Origin: Ampelocalamus luodianensis
Lineage: Eukaryota; Streptophyta; Magnoliopsida; Poales; Poaceae
Direction of reading: 5' to 3'
NCBI GenBank assembly: GCA_036346255.1
Contig: CM070624.1
Coordinates: forward strand, 21,112,626-21,176,625
DNA: 64,000 bases
Part shown: positions 33,946-46,800 of the stretch, piece by piece
Position numbering within the stretch: the first letter of the stretch is position 1
Layout: each line of letters starts with the position of its first letter
Notes under the pieces: model-generated
The model's input: only the letters and a program-made list of their open reading frames with translations
What the model was told of the DNA's origin: nothing
Database searches by the model: none
Program-made: the position numbers and the translations under genes

Positions 33946-34319
33946 GTTGTGCCTTTGAATAATCCTATTTGTCTTCTGTCTCTATAGGGGTTCACCAATC
34001 ATGGCCATTATTTGTCTACTTAGAAGTATTTTATTCGTCCTATTTGTCTGGTGAAGTTCACTAATCCTAGGATTTTTTGTTTATCTATTTCTTTGTCATT
34101 CTATCTTACAATTTTTTTCTTTTTTTTTGTATGGGTTCACTTATACCATTTTAAAGTACTTTCATGCTTCAGCATAGATTTTAAGATTTTACAATATCTA
34201 TTTTTGTGATTTCAAAGAAAGTAAACTATAATTTGATATACAAAGTGCACAAATCCTTGAAGTGATATACAATTTAGGTTTCCAACAATTACTAATAATA
34301 CATCGAAATCCCAATTCAT

Positions 34320-35240
34320 TATTCAATCATACCCAGTAAATCCAGTATAATCAAGTCATCCAATTAATCCTACAAAGTTTACCCATATATTATGATTCAA
34401 TTAATTCTCCAAAAATTACATCATGTATTGCTATGAAAATCCAACCTTTTTGTATTTTAATCACCACCCTTACTGGATCAGTTTTTCAATACTAATTCCC
34501 TGACAATTTTAAAATTCAAGTACATACGTCAAGATGTATTTCTATAATCCAACCAAAATTCATTTATATACTCCAACAAAGATATACGTCTATAATCCAA
34601 CAATAACATCTTCCAGTATCCCACCATTGTATTCCTAAAGTGTATCAGCAACATATTTCTGGTAATCCGATCTCAATTCAATCACATGATTCAACAATGA
34701 TGGATTCCGATAACCCAACTTCACAATTATATAATTCCTACAATCCAATCTTCAACGATCATCTATCTCCGTAATTCCGTATCCCCAAATCCAATAATCC
34801 AACAATTTTACTCATGTAGTCTAGTAGCCAACATTCATTCCTATATATGTCAATAATCCAATATTTAATAATCATGTATTTGTAATGACCCAACTTCCAT
34901 CAATCCAATGTCATCTATAATCCATTTCTATAATCCGACATTCATCAGTCCATTATCCAATAATTCAATAATCCAATACCCAACCATAATTCAATAATCA
35001 TGTATTTCTAGTAATCCAGTATCCATCAATCTAATATCACAACCATCCATTTCTATAATTCAACCTCCACTAGTCCAATATCCAATAATCCAATGGTAAT
35101 CTATATCTATAATCCAACATCCAACCGTCATCTATTTTTATGATCCAACATCCAACAATTCATTAATCCAGTATCCAATAATAATTTAATTTTATAATCT
35201 AATCTCCCACAACGATATACTTCTAAAAATCAAGTATCCA
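34320..35240. repeat. Degenerate AATCCAA-type minisatellite
   Basis: About 0.9 kb of drifting units of roughly 40-45 bases built from TATAATCCAACATCCAAC-like words and CATGTATTTCTA. It is strand-asymmetric (C on the + strand, almost no G) and has no long open frame. Confidence 0.75.
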
Positions 35241-35246
35241 ACTATC

Positions 35247-35600
35247 ATGCAATCCTCTAATCCGATCTTCCGCAAGCATGCAATCGTTCATCAGGTAGCG
35301 TCCTCTACACGTCGCACATCTAAGGGCTATGGCCAAAGGCTGCGGGTATGGTGGTTGTCCTGGATTGGTCAGGCGCTGGCTCAAGAAAGCATGCTGGTAG
35401 ATTTTCTGTGGGTGTGTCCTGCAGCAATGGTCCCAATCTTAATTATGAATCTCAGTCACCATGTACTCGTCCCTCCATCCTTCTGCAAGGGGATGGATGG
35501 TCCAGTACTACTTGGTGCGCCTGAACTATATTTTGTAGCCATTGATTTTGCTGCCAGCAAGGTAATAAATTTAAATCCAAGTCCCGAAGAGGTGCAATAA
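35247..35600 (+). CDS. Unrecognised frame
   Basis: A 117-codon frame with a hydrophobic, protein-like second half (MVPILIMNLSHHVLVPPSF). It starts inside the end of the minisatellite, so its first part is probably not coding. No family is recognised. Confidence 0.15.
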   Translation: MQSSNPIFRKHAIVHQVASSTRRTSKGYGQRLRVWWLSWIGQALAQESMLVDFLWVCPAAMVPILIMNLSHHVLVPPSFCKGMDGPVLLGAPELYFVAIDFAASKVINLNPSPEEVQ

Positions 35601-36037
35601 TCGATCTCAATGGACTGTTGTGTAACTAATCTGTTAGCATCAAGCTTAACAGATGGGAAAGAGTATGTGTGTGGATATTTCCTTGTGGGGCTTCCATTTA
35701 TTTGGCTGGGTTGGGTTTGGAATATGCATGACTCGTGACTGATGGTAGGTTATCCTTGAGACCAGAAGGATTATCGAGTATTTCTTGTCTCATGTTACCA
35801 GAATATGGAATCGGAGGTACACCAAGACTCCATGTTAGCTCCCATAATGGTCTCACAGCTCTCATTTGCTAACAATTTCACTGCACTACTGCTATAGGAA
35901 TTTTGACCTCTCATAGTTATTTGACCGAAAGGTACCGATTCCTCCACAACAGACAACTCCACACGGTTATTAGTGCTCTTTGGTGGGAAAAGTCCAGAAA
36001 ATACACCGGATTTAAAACCTCCAACGTTCAATTAGGT

Positions 36038-36694
36038 TTAATGGATGTTGGTAACTTGCAAATGATCCAGAATTACAATTGCAGGATTATTATCTTCTAA
36101 CTTGGTGGCAGCTAACTCATCGTTATATATACTGGGACCGTGGAAGTTTGCGGCTAATGATGAAGATACCTCAGCGTTGGGCTCCTCAACTTCATCCTCT
36201 ATGGGAGAATGCTTCCGAAGCAGATAGGTACTTGGGTTCTGCAATAATCCATCATTATATTCGGGATTACCTTCATGATGTTCCAGGTGTCTCTCAAAAG
36301 CATTTACTAATCCAATTGTAGTTGGGCTGTTTCCATATGAATGGGAATTGTCATTTGAGTTAGCCACTTCAGCAACCGGCGTAGGTAACTGTGGTGGTGC
36401 CTAATATAACAATGGCTCGCTAGAAATCTCAGGGAGGAATAATTGATTTCCTAACGGTGGCTCATCCTGGGGAGACCAATCCTTATCATATGTATGCTTA
36501 TTGTCAGAAGCTAAGGGACTGTGGTCCTCAACCACAATCGAATCTTGCGCAGAAGATAACAACTGGTTAAGTTTTGTTGACGGGATGGTGCTTGTAGACT
36601 GTTTCCAATTGTTTCTTACAGTGCTTGGCAAGGATGGATGCTGCCCAGCATATCCTTTCTGCTGGAACCACAGGCATGCTGAAAGGCTTTCCAT
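36038..36694 (-). pseudogene. Unrecognised frame at the gag position of the inverted Tekay copy
   Basis: One - strand frame from ATG 36694 runs 219 codons with a single stop near 36401. It is acidic and Asn/Ser/Pro-rich (SYGNSPTTIGLVNAFERHLE, HSPIEDEVEEPNAEVSSSL) with no resemblance to the Gag at 48286. It begins about 1.15 kb from the LTR, the same distance as the gag start in the other copy. It is preceded by CTTAACACCTTCCCCCACAA, much like the CTTGACACCTCCCCCACAGG before that gag. It may be a decayed variant gag or a captured host exon. Confidence 0.35.
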
Positions 36695-37010
36695 GAGGTT
36701 TGCCCATTTCCATAATATCAGCCATTTCTAACTAACCTGGTGTCTTGTGGGGGAAGGTGTTAAGAACTAGGTTGCGTTTTTGTTAGATGTGTAGAAAGTT
36801 TTATCTTGAGGAATCTTTTAGTTGGTTATATGAATTTCTTAGTTCTTCAGCAGTGAGTTGTAGTAGGGAAGAGGGTATCATATTTATCTGGCAGAAATTA
36901 ACCCGGGGTGAGTTGTATTATGATATACACAAATAGTCAAATAACACCAAGAAACAATGAGAGGCAAAAAGATCCAAATCATATTCTATCTGAGTTTCGT
37001 GCCCAGTCAC

Positions 37011-37230
37011 GCTCGAGTACCCGTTCTCGAGACAGCCCAAACCACGTGTTTGGGACCGCTCAGAGCTTGCCTCTGAGTGCGAACCTACACTACCCTGGAT
37101 CCACGTGCCCAGGTACGCTCGAGATCCCGTTCTCGAGACCGCCCAACTACGTGTTGGGGAACGCTCAGGGTTCATTCCTGAGTACGCCCAGGATTTCGCT
37201 CCTGAGTACGCCAGAGCTACACGCTCGAAT
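37011..37230. repeat. Array of short hairpins in the retrotransposon leader (copy A)
   Basis: Consecutive units of about 25-28 bases each form a 5-7 bp stem with a 5-9 base loop. Examples: CTCGAG-TACCCGTT-CTCGAG, CCCAAA-CCACGTG-TTTGGG, CTCAGAG-CTTGC-CTCTGAG, CTCAGG-GTTCATT-CCTGAG. The stems match those of copy B at 47807-48045, while several loops differ. Confidence 0.8.
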
Positions 37231-37827
37231 GCCACGAACCACTCGTTCGGGAAAATTGACATGCAGAAATGGGATAAGTCATATTCTTTTACATCGTCAG
37301 CCTTTATTGGTTTTCTTTGATTATACTCGCTTGTTTTAGGAAGGCTGACGGTTCTTTTGAGTTATACAGATGAAAAGATAAGGAATGCTATGGGTATGGT
37401 CCATACTTCTCCAAGGATGGAAAAGCAGGTCCATGCCAGAATCCTACTCCATGCCTCTAACCCAGGCACTACTGCCTAAATCTTATATTGATACACCCAC
37501 GCCTACATTCACAAGCAATTTGTCCTAGGTTGAACTACTAGCCTGACAAATTATTTAGCAGGAACTAACAACACGAATCTTATGACAAGGCACTTGTTTG
37601 CCCCGTACTCTCTTGGACGGAAAACTAACCTAGAGATGGTTCTACGTTAGTAGGCTGTCACTTTAAGATGAGGTAAGCTTTTACCATAATAATTTTAGGA
37701 TGGGATGAGAAATAGAACTTGACATGGAGACAAGAATTAATAATTTAACTAGTGCCATATAGCAAGCGAGAAATAGCATCCTTAAGTCCTTTACAGTTTC
37801 TATTTATTAGCGTGGCCCTAATCGATT

Positions 37828-37839
37828 GCTCTGATACCA
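37828..37839 (-). other. Primer-binding site of the inverted Tekay copy
   Basis: GCTCTGATACCA is the exact complement of the initiator-Met tRNA site TGGTATCAGAGC. It directly abuts the LTR that starts at 37842. Confidence 0.85.
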
Positions 37840-37841
37840 GC

Positions 37842-40800
37842 TGTGGCGCCCCGTGTCATTACCTCAGGGGTAATCACACTTAAGCATACGGATTACTATT
37901 CGTCTGCCCGGTAGAACACCGCTCCGACGAATAGCAAGCATTTACCAGAGTTAGCGTAGCAGAACAATAGATAGAAACTGTACAACTTTATTACAGCATT
38001 AGCCACGCAAGGCTATGGTCTTACATTACAATTACTTAATTACAATGGGAAAATAGATTTCCCCTCGCCGCTCGACTTGATCTTTCTGTGTCTACTGCCC
38101 CACGCGTCAATATGGCACCCATTTCGCCTAGTTCTTATAATCGATGCCTCGCCTTCTGCACCTCATCGGTACTGCAAATCCTCATCCCACTCGGGATATC
38201 TCCGCGGACTAGGATCTAAGCAAAGGAGAGATAGCAAGAGTGAGTACTAGTGTACTCAACAAGCATTAATATAAAAATGCAATCATATGACACCTCTGCT
38301 CATTATCACAATTTCTAATCAACTTTTTCGGAAAATAAACTAACTCATTCAAATCTTTAGGTGGTAAATTTTTAATACTGAAAAGACTACTTGTCACACG
38401 AATAGAAGATAGAGCCCCAGTGGCTCCCGTAAGTTCCAATCCAGGAACAGGCATGAATTCATGATTTTATTTAGCACTGCGCAGGCTTGTACCACTTTAC
38501 CCACAACTATTCTGACCCTTACTTAACTGGGTTCCCTGCATTTCCTTTGATGCGGGTTCAAGATCAGAATACAGAATGTTTTCTAGGTTACGTGATTAAG
38601 TCTCCACCCATTACCTTCTGTCGTTGTTGACCTTGCCACGATGCTGGCCTAATCACCCACCGAGTTTCAGTAATGTTGGTTGGGCCGGCCTCGCCGCACC
38701 CAACACTCCACCTTAGCGCTATAGCGCCTTGGATCACCCATTCCCGGACTCTCTCTACCGGCTCTGGGTTCCTCCATCACACTCACACATAATACTTACC
38801 CGTTGTGGAGAAAGTAATCACGTAACAGGGTAGCATTTTCTGCCCGTCGCAACGGGAAAATGGTTGGTACTTAAATTACGGCCTCTTATCCGGTGAGAGT
38901 TTGTTGGTTCTTATATTATAGCCCTATGTAAAGGGTCCCACCTCTTACCATCATCTCTACCTGCCACGGGCCCCCTTTACCAACCATATGATTATCTTTC
39001 TCATCTTTATCATCTTTCTCATCTTTATCACCTGATTTGATTTTTTTTTGAGACATAATTTTGATGCAATAGACATAGATAGTAAAGCAGTATACAGTGT
39101 ACATTTGATATAACTATATTTGTGATCAAAAGGATAGCTTGCCTTTGTAGTAGTAAAATTGGTCGGTGCCGATGAGATCAGTATCAGGTACTCCGGGCAG
39201 CGTGGTTTCGTTCTTTGTAGCAACGCGATAGCACGAATAATATATAAACAAATACTTAGTTGAGTTTGAGTGATACCATACATACATAAGATTAGTGGGT
39301 TCAATTTTGTTAGCACAATTTAATTAAATTAACATTTTTCGATCCCCGCTAAGTTAGCACTCCCCAAGGGTGACTGATCCATAGTCTACTCGCCCTATGG
39401 TTTAAGATGCCGAAACAAGCGCCTAAACAAACGGGAGATAGAACACTATTTCTACTCTTATTTTATTATGTCTACCAATCTTATTTGTGCACAAACGCCT
39501 AATTGACTTTCTTTAAGTGCGACGCGCTTAAACGCATGGAAGGTAAAACACTACTCCAGGTTGCATCTCACTAAACTTATCAATTTTTAGTTGTATACAG
39601 ACTTCTAATTGGCTCCAGTAAGTACATACGCGTTAATTAACTTTCCTAAATACACTCGATGAAACAAACGTAGCTATTTTCTCGCGACGAAGATACTTCT
39701 ATTGTAATCGGCTACTTACTTACTTTAATGGTCTACAAGCGCGATTAGTTCAATTAAGAAGTCTCAGATTTATTATACTCACAGTTTGTTTTTCCTATTT
39801 TTATTGGACTGGTCTATCTACCATTACTAACCGCATGCGGTGCACAAGCTTGTGTAGCCTAATTAACCACAACGCCGATGCCTACTACTACTAACGGCAC
39901 TCCAAAATACTGCTAGCTCTACCCAAAATTAACCCTTAATAAAACTTACTACCCTACCTCCCCACCTAATCTAATTCTCTTCCTCCCCTATCTATTCCCT
40001 GCTCGGTCGAAAGCACCAACACCCCCAAATTCCCTATCTCCTCTACTCCCTAATTCAACTTCCTAACTCTATATCTACTCCTCAGTCCACCTCTTCTCAC
40101 CCTCCTCACTCGGCCGACACACTCCCAGGCGCACTCCTTCTTCCCCTTCTCTACTCTCCAACACCACTCACAACTCCGTAACACAACTCCCTCCCACAGA
40201 GCTCTCGGGTCTAACTCCCTTTCGGCCAGCTCGGCTCCAGTGCCGCCGCTGCCGATCTGCGGGCTCACCACCACGGCTCCTCTCCCCGGCTCCCGGTTGC
40301 TCGGCGGCCCGCCGCCTCCCCAGTGGCTGCCCGCCGGCCGTTCTCCCTCGGCCTCGGCTCGCTCTCCTCGCCTCTCTCTCTCTCACTACTACTACCACTC
40401 TTGCTGTTGAGGCCTTCATGGTTGAGCAGAAACCAGATTTCTCTGGTGCCGATGCACCAGATCCGGCTATGCTAGTGGGGGTTTTTTCAGATCTGACTCT
40501 GCTAATGCGATGAATGTTTGCAGGTCTGCGTATGCATGGAGGAAAATGCAATAAGAAAGATGGGGATGAGACTCCTACTCTGATCTACTGACGGTATGAC
40601 AAGCCTCCCTACTTCCCTTCTACATCTATGGCTCTGTGATGCATGGATTTGCCGTTCTGTGATGCTAAGAACTGAGGGCTAAATGCTCGTAATGGTTGAT
40701 GCGCATGGGGGTACTTGATATTCCTAGAAATGGCTGGATGACAACAAAAAGCTTGGGAAGGATCTACTCCCGATTTATCCCGACAATGGTGGGGTAAAGA

Positions 40801-42018
40801 TTTGCTACCTGACAAATCGGTGGTCGGTTCTATTCCGGGAAAAGGGTGGGGCTGCTTTCGTTGTCGCTTTCTTGGTTGGATGCTGCAGGCTGGTGGTCGG
40901 CTTGAGGGGGTCCTCGGCTGTCTTCTCTTCTGGCTCCTCTTCTTGCCTTCGGACTCCTCAAGCTCCCGACCGTCTCCTCTTCTGGCTTCTTCTCCTCTTG
41001 CCTTCGAACTCCTACTCCGGATCTTCAGGCCTCATGGCTCTTCTCTTCGGCTAGCGAGGATCCTTGGGGTGGTGGTAGGGCAGTGGGAAGAATGGATCTG
41101 AGGCGAAGGGGAATGCGGCTGTGAGGCTTGTGAGCGTTGTATAAGCGATTGGTAGGGGGGATGGTTTTGGGCTGAGTTTCCTGCGGCTCTGTACTCGCCC
41201 TTATCTCCTCCTCCCTCACTGTGTACTGTTCGCGTGAATCCACTGGGTAAAGCGGTGCTATGTCTACTGTTTGGCTGGGTAAAGAACTGCTCCGGCTACT
41301 GGTTGGCTGCTTTTTGTTGAACTGTGGGTGTTGGGTTTTGGTGCAAGCCGGATGAGGAAACCCACGAAGTGATACGGTGCTAACTAACTTAGATTGGCCT
41401 GGTATTTTGACGATCAAGGCGCTAACCTACTAAAGTGGGTTTGGGGACCTTGACGATCATGATGCCGGTAGGTTTAGGTTGGTTTGGGAACCGACTGGAC
41501 TTCGGGAAATCTGACGGCACCTTCTTTTTATTCTAACCCATTGCTACCGCCTTTTTGGTTTACTAACTGCATCCTGAGTTTTTGGCGAACGAAAGACTGC
41601 GGGACGAGGGGTGGCTTAATGGTTCAACGGTATATGCACAAGATGGCAAGGAGGGCTTCCGCAACATGAATGCAAGAATTAGATTGCAAATTAATTAGGT
41701 CTTGTAAGATACACTGCTGTTTGTTGTAACGCGTTCAAGATTGTAACATTGCAGAGACCTTGATGCATTGAGCTTATGCAATTAATATTGAGTTTGAGAA
41801 AATGCTTCAATCACGCTTGTAATGTAATTCTTTTGTACCGGATTTTAAGTTTTAGCGTTAAAGAGGTATTGTTGTAACCACTCCTGCTGATAACGGTGCT
41901 GATTAAGCACCCGCTACCCAACTGGGATTATATTTTAATCTTGATTTAATGGATTTTAATTACCGCTAAATTACCGATTACTGATGTTTAGTTTAGTCTA
42001 ATTGTTTAGGTTCTCACA
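37842..42018 (-). mobile_element. Tekay/Del-type Ty3/gypsy LTR, - orientation, 4.2 kb
   Basis: In - orientation the LTR starts TGTGAGAACC (complement of 42009-42018) and ends GGCGCCACA (complement of 37842-37850) next to the primer-binding site. 37842-39120 is the diverged reverse complement of 45930-47148, including the GAGTACTAGTGTACTC box at 38252 and the AAAGGGGGCCC word near 38970. 40080-40300 mirrors 45200-45350. Large LTRs are typical of this lineage. Several GC-rich frames (for example 40168-40551, 41025-41417 on the - strand) look non-coding. The LTR is about 0.9 kb longer than the + strand copy, so length changes have accumulated in one or both. Confidence 0.75.
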
Positions 42019-42347
42019 TTTGCTTAACCCTACAAAATAAGTATGGACCGATGAAGTGCTCAACCATACAAAACCAATAGGAGCTTGTAAGAAAACAAAG
42101 CCTGTAGGGAGTTGCTTAACCATACAAAACCAGTAGGGGTTTTGTAACAAACTAACAATCCAAAATTTGAGTGCATTTCAAATTCTCGAAAATACGAAAA
42201 TTTTAAGCATAACAGTGACTGATAAAGGGTAAATACAAACAGTGCAGATGCATCTTCACTACTGCATTTCTTTCTTCTTTTTCTTTGGACCTTAGAGCAC
42301 ATAATTATACTACAAAACAAAAGTTTTATCTTATGCCATTGAGCATT
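42019..42347. other. Flank between inverted LTR and CACTA element
   Basis: It contains three related AACCATACAAAACC/AACCCTACAAAATA words but no gene. The 5 bases next to the LTR are TTTGC; the matching copy, if any, would lie beyond the lost other end of that retrotransposon. Confidence 0.4.
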
Positions 42348-42369
42348 CACTACTACAGGAACATACCTT

Positions 42370-43863
42370 TGGCAACGCTTACTTCACAACGGAATTGCAT
42401 ACGTTGGTAACATATCTATTGTAGGCTGGAGTATCACGGTAGTGGGCAGTTTTGTTAGGGAAAGTTAATAAATTATGGTTACTAGGAGACCTAATTGCGG
42501 CTGTTATTATCGTGACCACTTTCCTTCCCTCATTACGCGCCCAAATTACCGCCAACGCCTTCTCGTGGTCTTTCCTCTTCCTCCTTTTGCTCCTCCATCC
42601 TGGGTCTACTCGATCTCGATCTCACCCTTCCTTCACATAGGTGCGACAGCAAAGCGCAGATTCGAGTGGGGTAGCACGAGGTGGCAAGCAAACGTCGTGG
42701 CAGATCGTCGACTCCTCCGTAACTGGTACATCCTGCCTTCATTCCGTTGCTGATCTACTCAATCTCCAAAGATCCTTGTGCACTTATCGACAAGGGCAAC
42801 CCTGCCTTAGTTATGCTCATTCGCTACATACTCATTCCTAATTTCAGTAATTTTTCCATCAATCAAATCAACTATTGGTTTTTCTACAGGAAATCCAGAT
42901 CGGGCCGCCGATTCACCAATGCCCCCTGTTTCTCATAGATTGCTGTGTCCCCCTGGATCCCGTTGGTGCCTTAGGTACTGAAGATGCCAATAAATTACCA
43001 ATGTCCAGCTCGACTTGTCACCTTCAAGATTGTTGTAAGAAGTTCAATGTATTGGACCTATAGTTCAATCCCATGATATTATTGTTCTTGCCAAATATTC
43101 TCTTTTTTTAACTTATTAGAATCTAGCAAGACAACAGCACCTGGACCAGAAACAGAGTAGTCTTGTGTACATTACTTCTTTGTTGTATTCGGCTATTGTC
43201 AAACCCTTCATTTTAATTGTTTGATCTAAATAGGAGTGTAGAACAATACTAATTAAAGCATTATAATTAAGGGTGACACATATCAAGATTTGCATTATAA
43301 ATTTCTGGCACATGTTCAGTGTTTCCGATATCATTGTTAATGACACCGTCTTTATTAGTTCATATGCCGAATTGCTCCTTTGTGCATAACTTGTCATATG
43401 AACCCTATCAGATCAATTATGATATTATGTGCTTATTTTCTAAATTAATTACTGAGTAGTTCCTTTCACAGAAAAAAGATTAAAACTTGAGTAGTTGCCA
43501 TTAGATTGTATGCTCTTGTGGATGGTAACAATACTCTTCCTCTATCAACTTTCAGATTAAGATACTGGTACTAAAGGGATGGCTTATACTGTTAATCTTT
43601 TGTGCCTGAAGTGACAGCAAAGGAAAAGGAACTATTTAACAAAAGTGAGAATCTGACCCTCACAAAAAAAGGGTAAAATGGGGAAGAGTTGTAACCCTCC
43701 TGTTATACTAACCACATTAATTTTGACATTTTTCTTTATTAAAATGCTGTCTTGGAAGGACCAGCAGCGATGTGCTTTATTTCCAACCATGTCTAATCTG
43801 GTCCCAAGCATTGTGAAGTGGTTTGTGCAAGCTTTCAATCCGGTTATTAACTCCCTTTCTGAT
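42370..43863. other. Left interior of the CACTA element, no recognised gene
   Basis: Moderately AT-rich sequence with short frames only. A GTGCGACAGCAAAGCGCAGA block at 42641 and a TTTCTACAGG acceptor-like word near 42882 suggest a decayed transcribed region, but I see no transposase motif. Confidence 0.35.
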
Positions 43864-46800
43864 TGTGAGAATCCGCATAATTAAGCTAAGCTAATCCAGC
43901 AGTAGTTTGTAGTTGGCGATAATAAAATTCATTAAGTTCTTGTCTCTGTAATAGCTCTATCATCTTCATTCATTCAATTTTTTTTTTGCATCTAGCCAAT
44001 AGATCATAATCATCATAATCATAACCATCGTCATCATATTTATAATCATCATCATCATCCTTTTGTTGTAACCAATTCATAGTTTGTATGAGCACAAAAT
44101 AAAATTTACATGCCATTGATTTTGCATTCATTTCAATCAAAGCATCCATTTGCAAGTGTTCAATCCTCATTGCACTTCCCACTGTTTCTTCTGCCACATC
44201 ACAGGGAAGCCACAGCCAGCACAGTCGAGCCATTCCCCCTTGCGTTTTCTTCGCACACCCCTCTGTTTCCCCCCTGCCAGACCACGAGCTGCACAACTCA
44301 CCCTTATCCACAGACCCCCATCGCCACATTCACTTCACCCCACTGCCTCTCCAGCCGATCCCCTTCCAGGAGCTAGGAGCACGGAGGAGCCAGGCGTCAA
44401 GGGAGATCAGAGGAGGCGAGCAAAGGCGACGCCGGCGGCAGCCCGCGAGCCGCAAGCGACCACCGAAGCTTCGCACCTAGAACAGCAAGAAGGCGACCCT
44501 TCCCCCTCCACTGCCGGCAGCACCCTCTTCTCCACCACAAACCTTCACATCAGCTCCAACCCTGCAAACCAACCCAATCCTCAAGCCTCAGGTAAACCCT
44601 CTCCAAAAACCCCCCTGCAACCATCATGTGCATCCCTGCAAGAAGATCAAGTCTCCATCAGGACCCTTCCAACATGCATGAGCATCATCACAAATCAAAA
44701 TCATCTCATCATAAGCAAACTAATTTCTGCACAGTTGGATCAGGAGAGGAAGGGAGTAGAGTGAGAGAGAGCTGGGCAGCGTCTGGGGCCGAGTAGAGCG
44801 CCGGCGGCCGTAGGCCGGGCCGGCCGTGAAGACCGAGCTAGGGCGGCGCTCGCCTTCGGCCGCGCCGAGGGGAACCGAAGAACCGAAGAAAAGGAGGGGA
44901 AACGGCACAGAGCAGAGGCGATGTCGGTGAGGTCAAGCAGAGTCGAGCATGTGTTGGCGACGGCGGCACCACGAGGGCGGACTGGTGGCGCGCGGGAGAG
45001 CTCGGTGCAGGAGGAAGACCAGAGGATGGGGCGAGCGGCAGAGCGCAGGCAGAGCAAGAGGAGGCGTAGAGGAGCTGGAGCTGTGGCGCAAGAAGGCGAC
45101 GGCAGTGGCACCAGAAGACCAGAGGGGCCGGCGGCGGCAGGGAGCAGCAGTAGGAGCTGGCGGCGCTAGGTAGAAAAGGGGGAGGAGCTTCAGGAGGATG
45201 AGGAAATGGGGGAAAGAAGAAGCAACAGCCAGGGGGGATAGATGTTGTCGGCTGAGAGGTTCGGCTGGGAGTGCTTGCGGCTGGGAGTTGGGGAGAAATA
45301 AGAGAGGAGGTAAGGAGAGAGAGAGAGAGGAGATTGGGTTAGGATTAGGGTTAGATTAGAAACCTATTTAGATGCTAATAGTATGTGGATTAGTAAACTG
45401 AAATAGATTGAATTGCTTAACTGCTGGTAGTAAGTTTGTTAGTGTTGATTTTAATTAGTAGTTCAACTGAGTAATTAAAATGCTATAGATATTCGCTTAA
45501 TCTGATAGCTTATATTAGTAGATGCTATAGCATTGCTAGGATGTTTAGCTTGATCTGCTTAGTGGTTGTGATCGCGATTGGTCTTCTAGTTTAGAGCAGA
45601 TAGATGTGTTGTTTGGCAGCTCGGTCCTGTACTTGTTAGGTCGTAGATCAGCCGTGCATGGGAAGTGCTAACAGAGCGAGAACCCAGAAAGTGTTGTTTA
45701 ATCAAAATTTGGTACTAACAAATAAAATCTACTAACCTATATACTACTAGTATTACCCAAAACCAGCAGTCTATTTATTTTTGGCCTTGTGCGTGCTACC
45801 GCTTTGTTTCAGAAGACGATCCCACGCCAACGGGAGTAGTTAATTCGGAGTGCTTCGTCGACGACTTCTTCTACAGTTTTGCAGGCAAGCGATCCTCTTG
45901 AACATGAATCTAGCTAATTCAACTGTAAACTGTATATTATTATATCATATAATTATTGCATCAAAACTATTTCTCAAAACTCAAATCATTTAATGTTTAT
46001 GAAGATGAAAGAAAGGAAATGAAAGATGAGGTAATATTATGGCTGGTAAAGGGGGCCCAGGGCAAGGATGAGAGAGGGCAAGAGGTGGGACCCCTTTACA
46101 TATGGTTAAAATATAAGGACCAACAAAACTCTTACTCGGTCAGATGCTGTATTTGAGTACCAACCATTTTCCCGTTTCGACGGGCAGAAAATGCTACCTT
46201 GTTACGTAATTATGTTCTCTACAACGGACGCACATTGGAGTGTTGGGAGCAGGAAGTGAGCCGCACCAAGGGGGAGTGTTGGGCGCAGGGGCAGAGAGCC
46301 ACACCAACCAACATTATTGGAACTCGGTGGAGGACTGGGTGTGCTCAGGACACCGACGAAAAATAGTGGGTGGAGACTTAATCACGTAACCTGGAAAACG
46401 TTATGTATTCTGAACTCGAAGTCGCATCTAAGGAAATGCGGTGGACCTAGCTCAGAGAGAGCTCAGAATAGCTATGGGTAAAGTGGTACAAGTCTGCGCA
46501 GTGTTATATCAAATCATGAATTCATGCCAGTCTCCTAGATTGGAGTCTATAGGAACCGCTAGGGGTCTTTCCTCTCTCCGAGTGACTAGTAGTCTTTTCT
46601 GAATTAAAATTGTCACCTATTGTTTTAATGAGTTATTTTCAGAAGCAGAGATGAGTTAGAAAATGAAGTAAAGAAACAGAGATAAGTCATAAGTGCATTG
46701 TTGCTATTAATGCTTGCTGAGTACATTAATTTGTACTCAACCTTGTTAGTATTCTCTTTTGTAGATCCTAGTCCGGCCGGGAGTTATCCCGAGTGGGGCG

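Larger units (their letters stand above)
36695..37841 (-). mobile_element. 5' leader of the inverted Tekay-type retrotransposon
   Basis: The reverse complement matches the leader at 47149-48285 of the + strand copy in its primer-binding site, its hairpin array and its pre-gag pyrimidine stretch. It contains no convincing protein frame. Confidence 0.7.

Noticed and set aside
366..35240. Possible CRISPR-like arrays among the tandem repeats
   Set aside because: Repeats are degenerate, spacers are not unique, and the DNA is clearly a plant nuclear genome; these are mini- and microsatellites.
36918..37339. Frames of 114 and 143 codons over the hairpin array
   Set aside because: The palindromic units keep frames open on both strands; they lie in a retrotransposon leader upstream of the coding start.
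40050..41417. Frames of 74-130 codons in the inverted LTR
   Set aside because: LTR sequence; no counterpart in the sister LTR and no domain.
44150..45173. Overlapping frames of 120-204 codons in the Tekay 5' LTR
   Set aside because: Located inside an LTR, on both strands, Pro/Ser/Arg-rich, and not conserved in the inverted LTR.
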